64,000 nucleotides of DNA from Myroides odoratus (GCF_001549985.1 NZ_LROZ01000005.1:62967-126966), one strand, 5' to 3'; positions 16,248-24,998 are shown, counted from the first letter of the stretch. Program-made: numbers and translations. The notes: generated by a model not told the origin, from the letters alone.

Positions 16248-16706
16248 TTAATTTTTTACAAAGTGATATGTTACATCATACCCTTGTCCATCTACGTAAA
16301 AATAATCAATCAAATCAAAACTAGTAGCGGTTTGATTTTTAACCTTCATTTTATACCCTGTGGTTACATTTTTCGCTTTTAATCCAGCATCGACAAATTT
16401 AAATTCAAATTCACCATTGGGATTAACGAACCACTTAAAGTTACTTTCAAACATCGGGCATGAATTCCCTCCCATTAAACTCACTACGCCAGAGTTGTTG
16501 TTTGAAACAAATTTCCACTGACTTCCGTTGAAGCAATGAGCATCAGCAATATTAAAAGAAGTAACCTTCACAAATTCTCCTCCGATATGAGAAACAGAAG
16601 TAAGTGTCCAATCTCCTTTAATTCCGTATTGCGACTGTTTATCCATCGTCGGTTTACAAGAGGCTAATGCCAAGCCTACAAAACTTAATAAAACTAACTT
16701 TTTCAT
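16248..16706 (-). CDS. Lipocalin-like lipoprotein
   Basis: A 152-residue lipoprotein: signal peptide with lipobox LASC (Cys 16) followed by a beta-rich domain. It has the lipocalin-like start 'GIKGDWTLTSVSH' (GxW), then alternating strands ending in TSFDLIDYFYVDG. Such proteins are common in Bacteroidota envelopes and their ligands are mostly unknown. It lies 22 nt upstream of the OmpA-family gene, so the two probably form one transcript. Confidence 0.7.
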   Translation of the reverse strand: MKKLVLLSFVGLALASCKPTMDKQSQYGIKGDWTLTSVSHIGGEFVKVTSFNIADAHCFNGSQWKFVSNNNSGVVSLMGGNSCPMFESNFKWFVNPNGEFEFKFVDAGLKAKNVTTGYKMKVKNQTATSFDLIDYFYVDGQGYDVTYHFVKN

Positions 16707-16779
16707 AATTCTTCTATTTTTTACAATAATACAAACTTTCTAGGTATTAACAGATTTTACTGCCTAAAAAAGAATCAAA

Positions 16780-16792
16780 TGACAAATTGACA
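16780..16792. promoter_or_regulatory. TGACAAATTGACA motif upstream of htpG
   Basis: Two TGACA half-sites 3 nt apart (direct repeat), ending 14 nt before the -24-like GG of htpG. It resembles the TGTCATAATGACA dyad before grpE in half-site sequence and in position, although the half-site orientation differs. Confidence 0.4.
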
Positions 16793-16804
16793 TCTATTTT
16801 TAGG

Positions 16805-16821
16805 TTGGTATCTTTTTTGCC
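16805..16821 (+). promoter_or_regulatory. Sigma-54-like -24/-12 element upstream of htpG
   Basis: Sequence TTGGTATCTTTTTTGCC: GG at 16807-16808 and GC at 16819-16820 with exactly 10 nt between, as in TGGCAC-N5-TTGCW. It is about 50 nt before the htpG ATG. No perfect TAnnTTTG box is seen in the same interval. Confidence 0.5.
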
Positions 16822-16869
16822 TATTTTGATGTACATAAATTTATTAAAAATAATAATACCAAAATAAAT

Positions 16870-18723
16870 ATGACATCTGGAAAAATTAATGTTACTGTAG
16901 AGAATATCTTTCCTCTGATTAAAAAGTTCTTGTATAGTGATCACGAGATATTCTTAAGAGAGTTAGTTTCAAATGCAACTGATGCTACATTGAAGTTAAA
17001 ACACCTAACAAGTATTGGTGAAGCGAATGTAGAATATGGCAATCCTATTATTGAGGTTAAAATCGACAAAGACAACAAAAAAATTCACCTCATCGACCAA
17101 GGGATTGGGATGACGAAAGAAGAAGTTGAGAAATACATCAATCAGGTTGCTTTCTCTGGTGCAGAAGAGTTCTTAGAAAAATACAAAGACAGCGCCAAAG
17201 ACACGGGAATCATCGGGCATTTTGGATTGGGATTCTATTCTGCTTTTATGGTAGCAGATAAGGTAGAAATCATTACAAAATCGTACAAAGATGCGCCAGC
17301 AGCTCATTGGACGTGTGATGGAAGTCCGGAGTACACCCTAGAAGAATCAGATAAGCAAGAAAGAGGAACGGAAATCATTCTTCATATTGCAGAAGATTCG
17401 CTTGACTTCTTAGAGGAGTATAAAATCCGTGAGCTGTTAACAAAATACAATAAATTCATGCCTGTGCCAATTAAATTTGGAACACATGAAGAAGGAGAAG
17501 GCGATGACAAAGTAGAAGTTGATACGATCATCAATAACCCTACGCCAGCTTGGACGAAACAACCAGCTGATTTAACGGATGAAGACTACAAAAACTTCTA
17601 CCGTGAATTGTATCCAATGCAGTTTGAAGAGCCTTTATTCCATATTCACTTGAATGTGGACTATCCATTCAACTTAACTGGAATCTTGTATTTCCCTAAG
17701 TTAAGTGTGGATATGCAAATGCAAAAAGACAAAATCCAGCTGTACCAAAACCAGGTATTTGTAACGGATAATGTAGAGGGAATTGTTCCTGATTTCTTAA
17801 CGATGTTGAAAGGGGTAATCGATTCGCCAGATATTCCGTTAAACGTATCGCGTTCGTACTTACAAGCAGATGGAAACGTAAAGAAAATCTCGAACTACAT
17901 CACACGCAAAGTTGCGGATAAATTAAAAGCATTATTCAACGAGAATAGAGCTGACTTTGAAAGCAAGTGGAATGATATTAAAGTGGTGTTGGAATATGGA
18001 ATGTTATCTGAGGAAAAATTTGCTGAGAAAGCAGGTGCTTTTATGCTATACCCTACAACGGATGGTACTTACTATACACTAGAAGAATTAAAAGAAGCAA
18101 CGAAGGACTTACAAACAGACAAAGACGGTAACCTTGTTGTTTTATATACCTCAAACAAAGATGCGCAACACAGCTATATCAGTGCTGCCAAAGAAAAAGG
18201 GTACCAAGTAATCGTTATGGACTCTCCTATTGTTTCACACTTGATTCAAAAATTAGAGAGCGAGAATGAGAAAATGACTTTTGCTCGTGTGGATGCGGAT
18301 CACGTCAATAACTTAATCAAGAAAGAGGAAAACTCCATTTCTAAGTTATCTGAAGAAGAGCAAACTACATTGCAATCTTTCATTGAACAAGTAGTACCAA
18401 AAGAAAAATACACGGTAAAACTGGAATCAATGGATAGTCAAGATGCTCCATTAATCTTGACTCAACCCGAATTCATGCGTCGTATGAAAGAGATGAGTCA
18501 ATCTGGTGGTGGTGGAATGTTCGGTATGGGTAATTTCCCAGAAATGTACAATTTAGTGGTGAATACCAACTCGGAATTTGCTTCTAAAATCTTGAACAAT
18601 ACCAATGAAGCAGAACGTACAACGGCTTTCAGTCAAGCCTTAGATTTAGCGAAATTATCGCAAGGGTTGTTGAAAGGAGAGGAACTTACGGCTTTCGTGA
18701 AAAGAAATTTTGAAAAACTGTAA
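16870..18723 (+). CDS. htpG: Molecular chaperone HtpG (Hsp90)
   Basis: A 617-residue bacterial Hsp90, an ATP-dependent dimeric chaperone. The GHKL ATP-binding domain is clear: FLRELVSNATDATLKLK (E and N of the Bergerat fold), DQGIGMTKEE, and GHFGLGFYSAFMVADKV. The middle domain contains the arginine loop region (PLNVSRSYLQAD). The C-terminal dimerization domain ends NTNSEFASKILN... and is full length for the Bacteroidota type. It is a single-gene unit with its own upstream regulatory elements and a strong terminator. Confidence 0.96.
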   Translation: MTSGKINVTVENIFPLIKKFLYSDHEIFLRELVSNATDATLKLKHLTSIGEANVEYGNPIIEVKIDKDNKKIHLIDQGIGMTKEEVEKYINQVAFSGAEEFLEKYKDSAKDTGIIGHFGLGFYSAFMVADKVEIITKSYKDAPAAHWTCDGSPEYTLEESDKQERGTEIILHIAEDSLDFLEEYKIRELLTKYNKFMPVPIKFGTHEEGEGDDKVEVDTIINNPTPAWTKQPADLTDEDYKNFYRELYPMQFEEPLFHIHLNVDYPFNLTGILYFPKLSVDMQMQKDKIQLYQNQVFVTDNVEGIVPDFLTMLKGVIDSPDIPLNVSRSYLQADGNVKKISNYITRKVADKLKALFNENRADFESKWNDIKVVLEYGMLSEEKFAEKAGAFMLYPTTDGTYYTLEELKEATKDLQTDKDGNLVVLYTSNKDAQHSYISAAKEKGYQVIVMDSPIVSHLIQKLESENEKMTFARVDADHVNNLIKKEENSISKLSEEEQTTLQSFIEQVVPKEKYTVKLESMDSQDAPLILTQPEFMRRMKEMSQSGGGGMFGMGNFPEMYNLVVNTNSEFASKILNNTNEAERTTAFSQALDLAKLSQGLLKGEELTAFVKRNFEKL

Positions 18724-18760
18724 GTAGTTGATACCAACTATTTTTAAGTATACTTCATTA

Positions 18761-18790
18761 AAAACCCCGTCTCAAAAAAGACGGGGTTTT
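18761..18790. terminator. Hairpin terminator after htpG
   Basis: 12-bp stem AAAACCCCGTCT/AGACGGGGTTTT with a 6-nt loop, followed by an AT/T-rich tract. It may also serve the minus-strand immunity-like cluster. Confidence 0.85.
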
Positions 18791-18803
18791 ATTTTTTTAA
18801 GTG

Positions 18804-19166
18804 TTACCCTAAATTAAATTTATTCAAATAATCCAGTTGTAATTTTTCTATTTTTTCAAACGAGTAAGCCGCTTCGTTTTTTCTATGTTCCGCTTCGTCA
18901 CGAACAGCTAACTGAAAAGCTATTCTTCTAAACACTTCCTTAATAAGCAAATCTACTTCGGGATAATATGTTCGTTCATATTCTACTCCTCTTTCTCTAA
19001 CAACCAAGTACACCGCCCCTCCAAAACCAATATCAATATAAGGGGATGCAAAATCATTAGATACATTGATTTGAGGAATAAATTCTTCTGGAACATCCTC
19101 CACTTTTTTTACTAATTGAGCGATTCTATTTCTGATTTTCGGCTCTACTTCTTTGTCTTTTTCCAT
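18804..19166 (-). CDS. Imm63-like putative immunity protein
   Basis: A 120-residue soluble protein resembling the Imm63 family of immunity proteins linked to polymorphic toxins. It has the strand pair PYIDIGFGGAVYLVVRERGVEYER (the 'y.vv.ERG.e.er' pattern) followed by DLLIKEVFRRIAFQLAVRDE and a C-terminal helix with FEKIEKLQLDYLNKF. Family assignment is from memory of the pattern and should be checked by profile search. It is the last gene of a minus-strand run of small immunity-like genes and has no toxin next to it. Confidence 0.5.
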   Translation of the reverse strand: MEKDKEVEPKIRNRIAQLVKKVEDVPEEFIPQINVSNDFASPYIDIGFGGAVYLVVRERGVEYERTYYPEVDLLIKEVFRRIAFQLAVRDEAEHRKNEAAYSFEKIEKLQLDYLNKFNLG

Positions 19167-19206
19167 TAATTATGACAATTAATATCCTTTTATCTCCACA
19201 AAAAAA

Positions 19207-19464
19207 TTAGTTCTCTTCTTTCAAAGGCGGTCGAACATATTGTAAGAATTCCCGTTCACTTGCTCCAAAAGATTTGAAGTTTTCTTTTGCCTGAATTAAG
19301 CTAACACGATTTGCTCCACCTTCATATGAAGGATCTTCAAATTGTATACCATCATCTTCCCAATAACAAACAAGACATAGTTGAAATGTATTACCTACAT
19401 TGTTATTCAGAGTAAAATATCCACAACATGGACAAGCATGCTTTTTATTCTTCTTATTACTCAT
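19207..19464 (-). CDS. CPCC family cysteine-rich protein
   Basis: An 85-residue protein with the hallmark CPCC (residues 11-14), then LCLVCYWEDD (CxxC) and the family tail 'GGANRVSLIQAKENFKSFGA'. The CPCC/CxxC pair probably binds one zinc. Members are small proteins often found in toxin-immunity gene clusters; a direct immunity role is not proven. The ORF start overlaps the end of the next upstream gene by 8 nt, indicating co-translation. Confidence 0.8.
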   Translation of the reverse strand: MSNKKNKKHACPCCGYFTLNNNVGNTFQLCLVCYWEDDGIQFEDPSYEGGANRVSLIQAKENFKSFGASEREFLQYVRPPLKEEN

Positions 19465-19738
19465 ACAGTTTGAGTGTTGTTTTTGAAAAAACAGGTAAAA
19501 CTTCGATTACTTCACAGTAAAAACCAATGCAGTCATTTTCATATTCCTCAATTTGAAAATTGATGTTCTCCCAACCGTTAGCTGAAACATCTAGGATATC
19601 AAACCCAAAAGCTGGTTGTAAAATATCTCCTTCAACATTTAATTTAAGTTGCGTACAATTTAAAAATTGTACTTCAACCACAACAAATGCCTCTTCTCTA
19701 TTGGGCCATCCCTTTCCTTCTTCCTTTTCTTGACACAA
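19457..19738 (-). pseudogene. 5'-damaged small gene, unknown (possible immunity gene)
   Basis: A 93-codon open frame with no in-frame ATG: the only start is a TTG at 19738, and an in-frame TGA lies about 27 nt upstream. The segment ends in a coherent globular sequence (GDILQPAFGFDILDVSANGWENINFQIEEYEND), so the C-terminal part is real. Just upstream is an A6 run; adding one A would join the frame to a continuation reading LLPDPKKDITITFLCQEK, which suggests a frameshift in the original gene. That continuation still meets a TAG about 11 codons above. I call it a decayed or frameshifted gene, alternatively a short gene with a TTG start. The function is unknown. Confidence 0.45.
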
Positions 19739-19843
19739 AAACGTAATGGTTATATCTTTTTTGGATCAGGCAAAAGATTGAATAAAAACTACGGTTTTCG
19801 GTAGCCCATTATTAGTTGTAAATCTTATAATTTTAAATAATCT

Positions 19844-20278
19844 TTATTCTCGATTCACTGTACTTATATAACTCAAAACTTGATACAAGCCTTGAAATGG
19901 TTTTCCTTTTTCTACTTGTATAATATAGTCAATGCCAGATTTAACTTTGACTAACAGCCGAGTAAATTCTTCCTTTTTTAAAATGCGCTCTTTAAATTCT
20001 TCTTCCAAGGCAATTCTTACTTCTATAATATCAAAAAATTCAATAGCAACTAATGCTGTTCCTCTATTCATTATCAATCTTGAATCAGTTATCAATAGCA
20101 GATTTACTTCATGCTGTTTAAACAAGATTAATGCCTTTTCATCTTCTTTGAGTAGTTTTACTAAACTCAACGCTAAACTTTCATTCGTGCTCAATATTTT
20201 GGTAAATAAGCCTTCTCCCCCCTTTCTAATAAAAAGAGATACTAATACTGAAGGTTTATATTTTATATTTTTCATCAT
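19844..20278 (-). CDS. Small PH-like domain protein, unknown
   Basis: A 144-residue soluble protein with the pattern of a bacterial PH/GRAM-like domain: NLLLITDSRLIMNRGTAL, then 'IEFFDIIEVRIALEEEF' and FTRLLVKVKSGIDYIIQVEKG, closing with a helix. That is the 'tdkRl... i....I..v.......l.v...g..y.....' signature. It starts with two Met codons (20278 or 20275). It sits inside the small minus-strand cluster between the decayed gene and DUF5958, so an immunity role is possible but is only an inference from location. Confidence 0.5.
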   Translation of the reverse strand: MMKNIKYKPSVLVSLFIRKGGEGLFTKILSTNESLALSLVKLLKEDEKALILFKQHEVNLLLITDSRLIMNRGTALVAIEFFDIIEVRIALEEEFKERILKKEEFTRLLVKVKSGIDYIIQVEKGKPFQGLYQVLSYISTVNRE

Positions 20279-20499
20279 TTAACGTCTTAAATTTTTTTGT
20301 AACAATATAAAAAACAAAGAGGTAAAACAATAGTTCCTTGAATCCCACCATCAACTGCACGTAAAGGTACAATTTTGACTCCATTCGCTTTAAAACCAAA
20401 TCAAGAAGATATACCCTAATTACTGAGAACCTTATGCCTTTCGTAAAGAAAAAATTAAAAAAAACTGTAAACCCAGTTTCAAATATAACTAATTAAAAA

Positions 20500-20529
20500 G
20501 GGCTATCTCATTTTGCAATGAGATAGCCC
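20500..20529 (-). terminator. Hairpin terminator after the DUF5958 gene
   Basis: Perfect 13-bp stem GGGCTATCTCATT/AATGAGATAGCCC with a TTGC loop; on the minus strand it is followed by TTTTTAATT. It separates the DUF5958 gene from the other small genes. Confidence 0.8.
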
Positions 20530-20537
20530 ACTACTTG

Positions 20538-20966
20538 TTATAATCTATCTTGTAATATCCTATTAATATTAGTTTCATCAGATAAATCCCAATACCACCA
20601 TTTATCAGGATTATTTTTTTCCAATACAAACCTTCTCTTGTACGCGATTTTGAACAAACTCAATAGTAATACAAACACTTTTGTTCGTTCATTTTCGGGA
20701 AGATTTATAAGCTTTTCTAGATTATGCATTGCAATACCTTTTTTTAGCAAAACACAAGGCGTAAACGTAGACTTCAGTCCACTATGTAGTATAGCAGATT
20801 CAATATCTTCTTCTTTCGGCTTGGATTGAAGAATTAGAAATAATATCTCATTTAAAAATACCTGCTGGAAATCAAAATCAAAACGTTGAAATAAATCCAA
20901 GAGTTGTTCTACTTCAGCAAGCCCTTGCCCATACTTATTCACTGCGATTTCATGTTCTATTTTCAT
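20538..20966 (-). CDS. DUF5958-like protein (putative immunity-associated)
   Basis: A 142-residue helical protein resembling DUF5958: N-terminal 'EIAVNKYGQGL' followed by alternating helices, the conserved middle 'SGLKSTFTPCVLLKKG', a helix 'LINLPENERTKVFVLLLSLFKIAYKRR' and the C-terminal 'WWYWDLSD'. Such proteins are frequent in Bacteroidota and often lie among immunity-like genes; the molecular target is unknown. It has its own terminator, so it may be transcribed separately from the four genes downstream. Confidence 0.55.
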   Translation of the reverse strand: MKIEHEIAVNKYGQGLAEVEQLLDLFQRFDFDFQQVFLNEILFLILQSKPKEEDIESAILHSGLKSTFTPCVLLKKGIAMHNLEKLINLPENERTKVFVLLLSLFKIAYKRRFVLEKNNPDKWWYWDLSDETNINRILQDRL

Positions 20967-21206
20967 TAGTAAGTTTGATTTTTTTCAGAATTACCTAAGG
21001 TATTAATCCTTTTCACTCCTATATTATTCTCTAAAAGTTAGATACAATTTTAGCTACTTTCTTTTATGTCATACTAAAGATACTTTCCTTTTTGTAAAGA
21101 TGACCTATCACAAGGTGAAAAATTCTCCGTCACTAACACCAAATAGAACATAATTTTCATCCCCCTCCCCTAGACATTTGTCCTATATCTCCAAAAAAAT
21201 AATACC

Positions 21207-21214
21207 TACCTTTG
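21207..21214 (+). promoter_or_regulatory. -7 element TACCTTTG of the EamA gene
   Basis: Exact TAnnTTTG match 20 nt before the ATG at 21234. A TTTG at 21177-21180 lies 26 nt upstream, again a longer spacing than usual. Confidence 0.45.
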
Positions 21215-21233
21215 CCCCGTTAAAAGTAGAGCA

Positions 21234-22205
21234 ATGAAAGAACAAAATTTGATAAAGGGTGTATTTTTAGTAGCCATTGGAGCATCTAGCTTTGGTATGT
21301 TGGCTTCTTTTGTAAAATTAGCCTATTCTCACGGTTATACCACGGCCGAGGTAACCCTATCTCAAGTATTACTAGGGTTAATTGGTATGTTTATCATCAA
21401 TCTGATTCGCAAGAAACAACCCAATGAAGCAATCGCAACCAAAAAAGACATCCGCAATCTAATCTTAGCGGGTACCTCAATGGGGTTCACTTCGGTATTA
21501 TACTATATGGCGGTGAGTTATATTGATGCTTCTATCGCTGTCGTGTTATTGATGCAATCGGTATGGATTGGCGTAGTCATAGAAAGTGTGGTAACAAAAC
21601 AATTTCCAAGCGTACTTAAAATTATAGCTGTTGCACTCATTTTATTTGGAACGGTATTAGCAACCAATGTATTAGCCAATGAAATTGAATTAGATTACAG
21701 AGGAGTTATTTTTGGCTTTCTCGCATCGTGTTCATTTGCAGCAACCCTATTTTCTTCTAATATTGTAGCCAACCATTTAGCGGCTCCTAAACGCAGCTTA
21801 TTCATGTTGTGTGGGGCAACAACCGTCGTTTTAATTTTCTGTTTTATTACGCAAATAGGGCCCAATAACTCCAAAGCGATGCTGTCTTTTTATCAGCTAT
21901 TTACAGACAATACCACAGGGATTCGCGACTTTGATTGGAGTATTTTTTACTCTTGGGGATTATTATTAGCTCTTTTTGGTACCATCCTTCCTCCTATTTT
22001 CTTGAATATGGGATTCCCTCATACCGGAGTGGGATTAGGAAGTATTGTTGCTTCTATTGAATTACCCGTATCCGTAACCGTTGCCTTTATGGTCTTACAA
22101 GAACAAGTAGTTTTAATTCAATGGTTGGGGATTTTACTGATTTTAAGTGCGATTTTCTTAATGAATAGTCGATTAATTTTCAAGAAAAAACAAGCCTTAA
22201 CCTAG
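21234..22205 (+). CDS. EamA family transporter (DMT superfamily)
   Basis: A 323-residue inner-membrane protein with about ten hydrophobic segments in two related halves, the EamA/DMT architecture used by small-metabolite exporters. Typical features are a glycine-rich first helix (GVFLVAIGASSFGMLASFVKLAY), the end of the first half VLIWIGVVIE-like pattern (SVWIGVVIESVV), and the second half ending in VTVAFMVLQEQVVLIQWLGILLILSAIF. The substrate cannot be read. It is monocistronic, with its own promoter and terminator. Confidence 0.88.
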   Translation: MKEQNLIKGVFLVAIGASSFGMLASFVKLAYSHGYTTAEVTLSQVLLGLIGMFIINLIRKKQPNEAIATKKDIRNLILAGTSMGFTSVLYYMAVSYIDASIAVVLLMQSVWIGVVIESVVTKQFPSVLKIIAVALILFGTVLATNVLANEIELDYRGVIFGFLASCSFAATLFSSNIVANHLAAPKRSLFMLCGATTVVLIFCFITQIGPNNSKAMLSFYQLFTDNTTGIRDFDWSIFYSWGLLLALFGTILPPIFLNMGFPHTGVGLGSIVASIELPVSVTVAFMVLQEQVVLIQWLGILLILSAIFLMNSRLIFKKKQALT

Positions 22206-22232
22206 TCTTTATACACCTGAAAAAATATATAG

Positions 22233-22259
22233 AAGTCTTTGTATCAAATACAAAGGCTT
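22233..22259 (+). terminator. Hairpin terminator after the EamA gene
   Basis: 12-bp stem AAGTCTTTGTAT/ATACAAAGGCTT (one G-U pair) with a 3-nt loop, followed by a long T-run. Confidence 0.75.
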
Positions 22260-22308
22260 TTTTTTATTTATATCGTACACTACTTTACATTCACTAAAAG
22301 TAGTGATA

Positions 22309-22337
22309 TTGTTTTTCTGTGGTTTTATCTACATTTG
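22309..22337 (+). promoter_or_regulatory. Promoter TTG-N18-TACATTTG of the YwqK-like repeat protein
   Basis: TTG at 22309-22311 and an exact -7 box TACATTTG at 22330-22337, spaced 18 nt. It lies 25 nt before the ATG at 22363 and would be inside the coding region if the longer start at 22303 were used, which decides the start. Confidence 0.65.
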
Positions 22338-22362
22338 TTGTACAATAAAAACACATAGTACG

Positions 22363-24969
22363 ATGTATAAAAGATTATTACCTATTGCCTTGTTATTCTC
22401 TTCTGCTATCTACAGCCAGACAGCAAAAGACACCTTATGGGTAAATGCTTATGATGAAACAACAACAAAAGCATTGGCTTCTTCCTTTAGAGTTTCGAAA
22501 CCTTTCAAACAAAAAAAGGGATATGAAGAAATTACAACCTACAACAAAGAAACAAAAGCAATTGAAATCAAAGGAATCGGTAGTATTGATTCCAATAAAA
22601 CGATTTCTTATGATGGGAAAGTTACCTACTATAATGCGGATGGATCGATTAATTTCGATATGTTTTTTGAAGAAGGAAATGCAATAAAAATTACTTCTAC
22701 TGATCCTTTTACACAAGAAGAATATACGTTAACCTATGAAAATGGTTACCCTTACGATGGAACGATGGTTCAGTTGTATAAAAATTCGTATTTCTACTAT
22801 GCAATCAATGAAGGCTTGTATTTATCTTACATCTATGTCAACAAAGACAATGCAAATGAAAAGTACTTGTTTACATTTGATGAAGACAACAATATCATTG
22901 ATGAACAATTTACCAATGCAGCAGGAGAAATCGTTTACTCCGCTACTTATGAAGGTGGAGCAGTTAAAAATGGAACCTCCATTATTTTAGATTATGATAC
23001 ATTCCGTCCTCTTGCTACAAATACTTACGTTGATGGAGTTAATACAGCATCGATTTACTACTTTAAATCAGGGCAAATAAAATATAAAACAACGGCTACA
23101 TCTACTCAAACCACGACTGTTTTCTATGATGAAAAAGGCAAAGTAGCAGGTACATACAAAGCAGATTTAGATGCGTATGGATCAGAAACGAATCAAGAGG
23201 GAATCTATTTATTCTACAATGAATATACAGAAACTCCAGATACACCAACAAGCCAATCTGAATACAAAAAAGGAAGCTTAGTTAAGGAAACTATTTTCTA
23301 TACACAAGCGCCATTTGCTCCAAAATCAACGAAATTCTACAAAGGTGATTATTACCTTGAAAAAATTGAATACTTCAACGAAAATGGAAGTAAAAAAGGA
23401 GAGTTAGTCTACAATGAAGATGGTTATACGCCTCAAAATGGTGTTTTATATGATGATGAGTCAATTACAACCTATAAAGACGGTGTTTTAGTGGAGAAAA
23501 AATCGTTTTATTCTTCGGGAGAAATTTTTGAAGATGCAACAGAGTTTACTTCGACTTACTACAACAAAAAAGGAGCAGTCATTGGTAAATTACAATCTAA
23601 AAAAGGAACGTACGGCTATACAGAACCTTTCCAAGGGGATTTCATTACATTGAGCAATGACGAAATTGGCACAAAAATCAAGTATGAATTAGGTCGAGTT
23701 GTTTATTCAGCAACTTATGAACCTTATCCTTCTTATGATAGTAAACCAATACTAAGAGAGGAAATATACACACCGTCGAATGGAACTTCAAAACGTATAT
23801 TTTATACCAGACAAGGAGTAAAAAGTAGAGAAGAGTTATTCAACAAGAATGACTACGACGAAACCATCTTAAAAGTGACCTACTTTGATGCTAAAGGTAA
23901 GGTAACAGGTACTTTTGACAACATTGAAAAAGAAGGAACCTATTATACATTCTTTGACAATGATGCCATTGAATCTACAAGTACATATAGCAAAGGTCAA
24001 TTGATTTACAAAAAAGAATATGCAAATAAAAATGGATCATATAGTACAGAAATAGATCCTTATTTAGCATCTGAAATCAATTATAATAAAGAAGGGGTTT
24101 TCTATGATATGGAAGGGAATCAAATAGCAAAAGCTTCCTATAAAGCAGGAAAACCATATACTGGAACAGTGAGTACCTATGATGGTTATGCTACGACAAT
24201 CACGACCTATGAAAAAGGATTGAAAGATGGAATCGAGACCTTCAAAAGTGATTATACTGATTATATCGCAACAAAAACCTACTATAAAGCAGGGGAAATT
24301 GTAAAAGAAGAAAACTATCTTGATACCTATTTACAATCATCTAAAGTGTATAAAGATGGCGAATTACACGGGCCAGCAAAATTTTACGATGAAGAAGGAG
24401 AACTAGTTGCTACGTTAGAATACAAAGAGGGCTATGCGCACCAAGGAACTTCTATTGCCTATGGATATGAAAGCAATGTGTACACAACCTATGAAAATGG
24501 GTTAATTACCTATGAAAAAACGGTTAGTACGTTGACAGGATTACTACTATCTGAAGAAAAGGTACTTGCAGATGGTACGATGCAAAAAAATATTTATGAT
24601 GAAAGCGAATCTTTAGTGTACCAATATGGTTTAAAAGATTATGCATTACATGGCACTTGTACTTATTATGAAAATGGGAAAGTAAAATACAAAAGTACCT
24701 TTGAAGAAGGTCGTTTTGTAGAAGGAACAGTTGCATTAAAAACATGGGGAGATCCCTATAGCTACTACGACTATGATGAGAGTACTTATTTTGTGTGCAC
24801 ACTTAACAAAAACAGCATGACCATCCAACGCTTAGCGAAGGATACCAACAAAGTTGTTTTTGAATTAACGAGCAAGCTTAAAAAAGGGAAAATGGAAGAC
24901 AATCCTATTTTCCAAAATAAGATTGACAGTACAAATCTTTATCCAGACGATAATAATACGGCATATTAA
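22363..24969 (+). CDS. Large secreted protein with YwqK/MORN-like repeats
   Basis: An 868-residue exported protein: signal peptide MYKRLLPIALLFSSAIYSQ, then a long array of degenerate 40-60-residue repeats. The repeat core has the form YF/YYNADGS, YYENGKV, 'FYDEEGELVATLEYKEG' and 'YKDGELHGPAKFYDEEG', i.e. the YwqK/MORN_2 pattern in which beta hairpins stack on G-K/N-G turns. No catalytic motif. Such proteins are described as YwqK-family antitoxin-like or scaffold proteins; the true role is unknown. The start at 22363 is supported by the promoter position and the signal peptide. It carries no T9SS-type C-terminal domain that I can see. Confidence 0.75.
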   Translation: MYKRLLPIALLFSSAIYSQTAKDTLWVNAYDETTTKALASSFRVSKPFKQKKGYEEITTYNKETKAIEIKGIGSIDSNKTISYDGKVTYYNADGSINFDMFFEEGNAIKITSTDPFTQEEYTLTYENGYPYDGTMVQLYKNSYFYYAINEGLYLSYIYVNKDNANEKYLFTFDEDNNIIDEQFTNAAGEIVYSATYEGGAVKNGTSIILDYDTFRPLATNTYVDGVNTASIYYFKSGQIKYKTTATSTQTTTVFYDEKGKVAGTYKADLDAYGSETNQEGIYLFYNEYTETPDTPTSQSEYKKGSLVKETIFYTQAPFAPKSTKFYKGDYYLEKIEYFNENGSKKGELVYNEDGYTPQNGVLYDDESITTYKDGVLVEKKSFYSSGEIFEDATEFTSTYYNKKGAVIGKLQSKKGTYGYTEPFQGDFITLSNDEIGTKIKYELGRVVYSATYEPYPSYDSKPILREEIYTPSNGTSKRIFYTRQGVKSREELFNKNDYDETILKVTYFDAKGKVTGTFDNIEKEGTYYTFFDNDAIESTSTYSKGQLIYKKEYANKNGSYSTEIDPYLASEINYNKEGVFYDMEGNQIAKASYKAGKPYTGTVSTYDGYATTITTYEKGLKDGIETFKSDYTDYIATKTYYKAGEIVKEENYLDTYLQSSKVYKDGELHGPAKFYDEEGELVATLEYKEGYAHQGTSIAYGYESNVYTTYENGLITYEKTVSTLTGLLLSEEKVLADGTMQKNIYDESESLVYQYGLKDYALHGTCTYYENGKVKYKSTFEEGRFVEGTVALKTWGDPYSYYDYDESTYFVCTLNKNSMTIQRLAKDTNKVVFELTSKLKKGKMEDNPIFQNKIDSTNLYPDDNNTAY

Positions 24970-24974
24970 AAAAA

Positions 24975-24998
24975 AGAGGCTATCGTTCGATAGCCTCT
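24975..24998 (+). terminator. Hairpin terminator
   Basis: 10-bp stem AGAGGCTATC/GATAGCCTCT with a GTTC loop, A-run before and T8 after; closes the YwqK-like gene. Confidence 0.8.

Noticed and set aside
20283..20400. Coding-like fragment on the minus strand (GFKANGVKIVPLRAVDGG...)
   Set aside because: An open piece of about 37 codons ending in TAA, but with no start codon near and a TGA just above; too short to call, possibly a remnant of another immunity-type gene.
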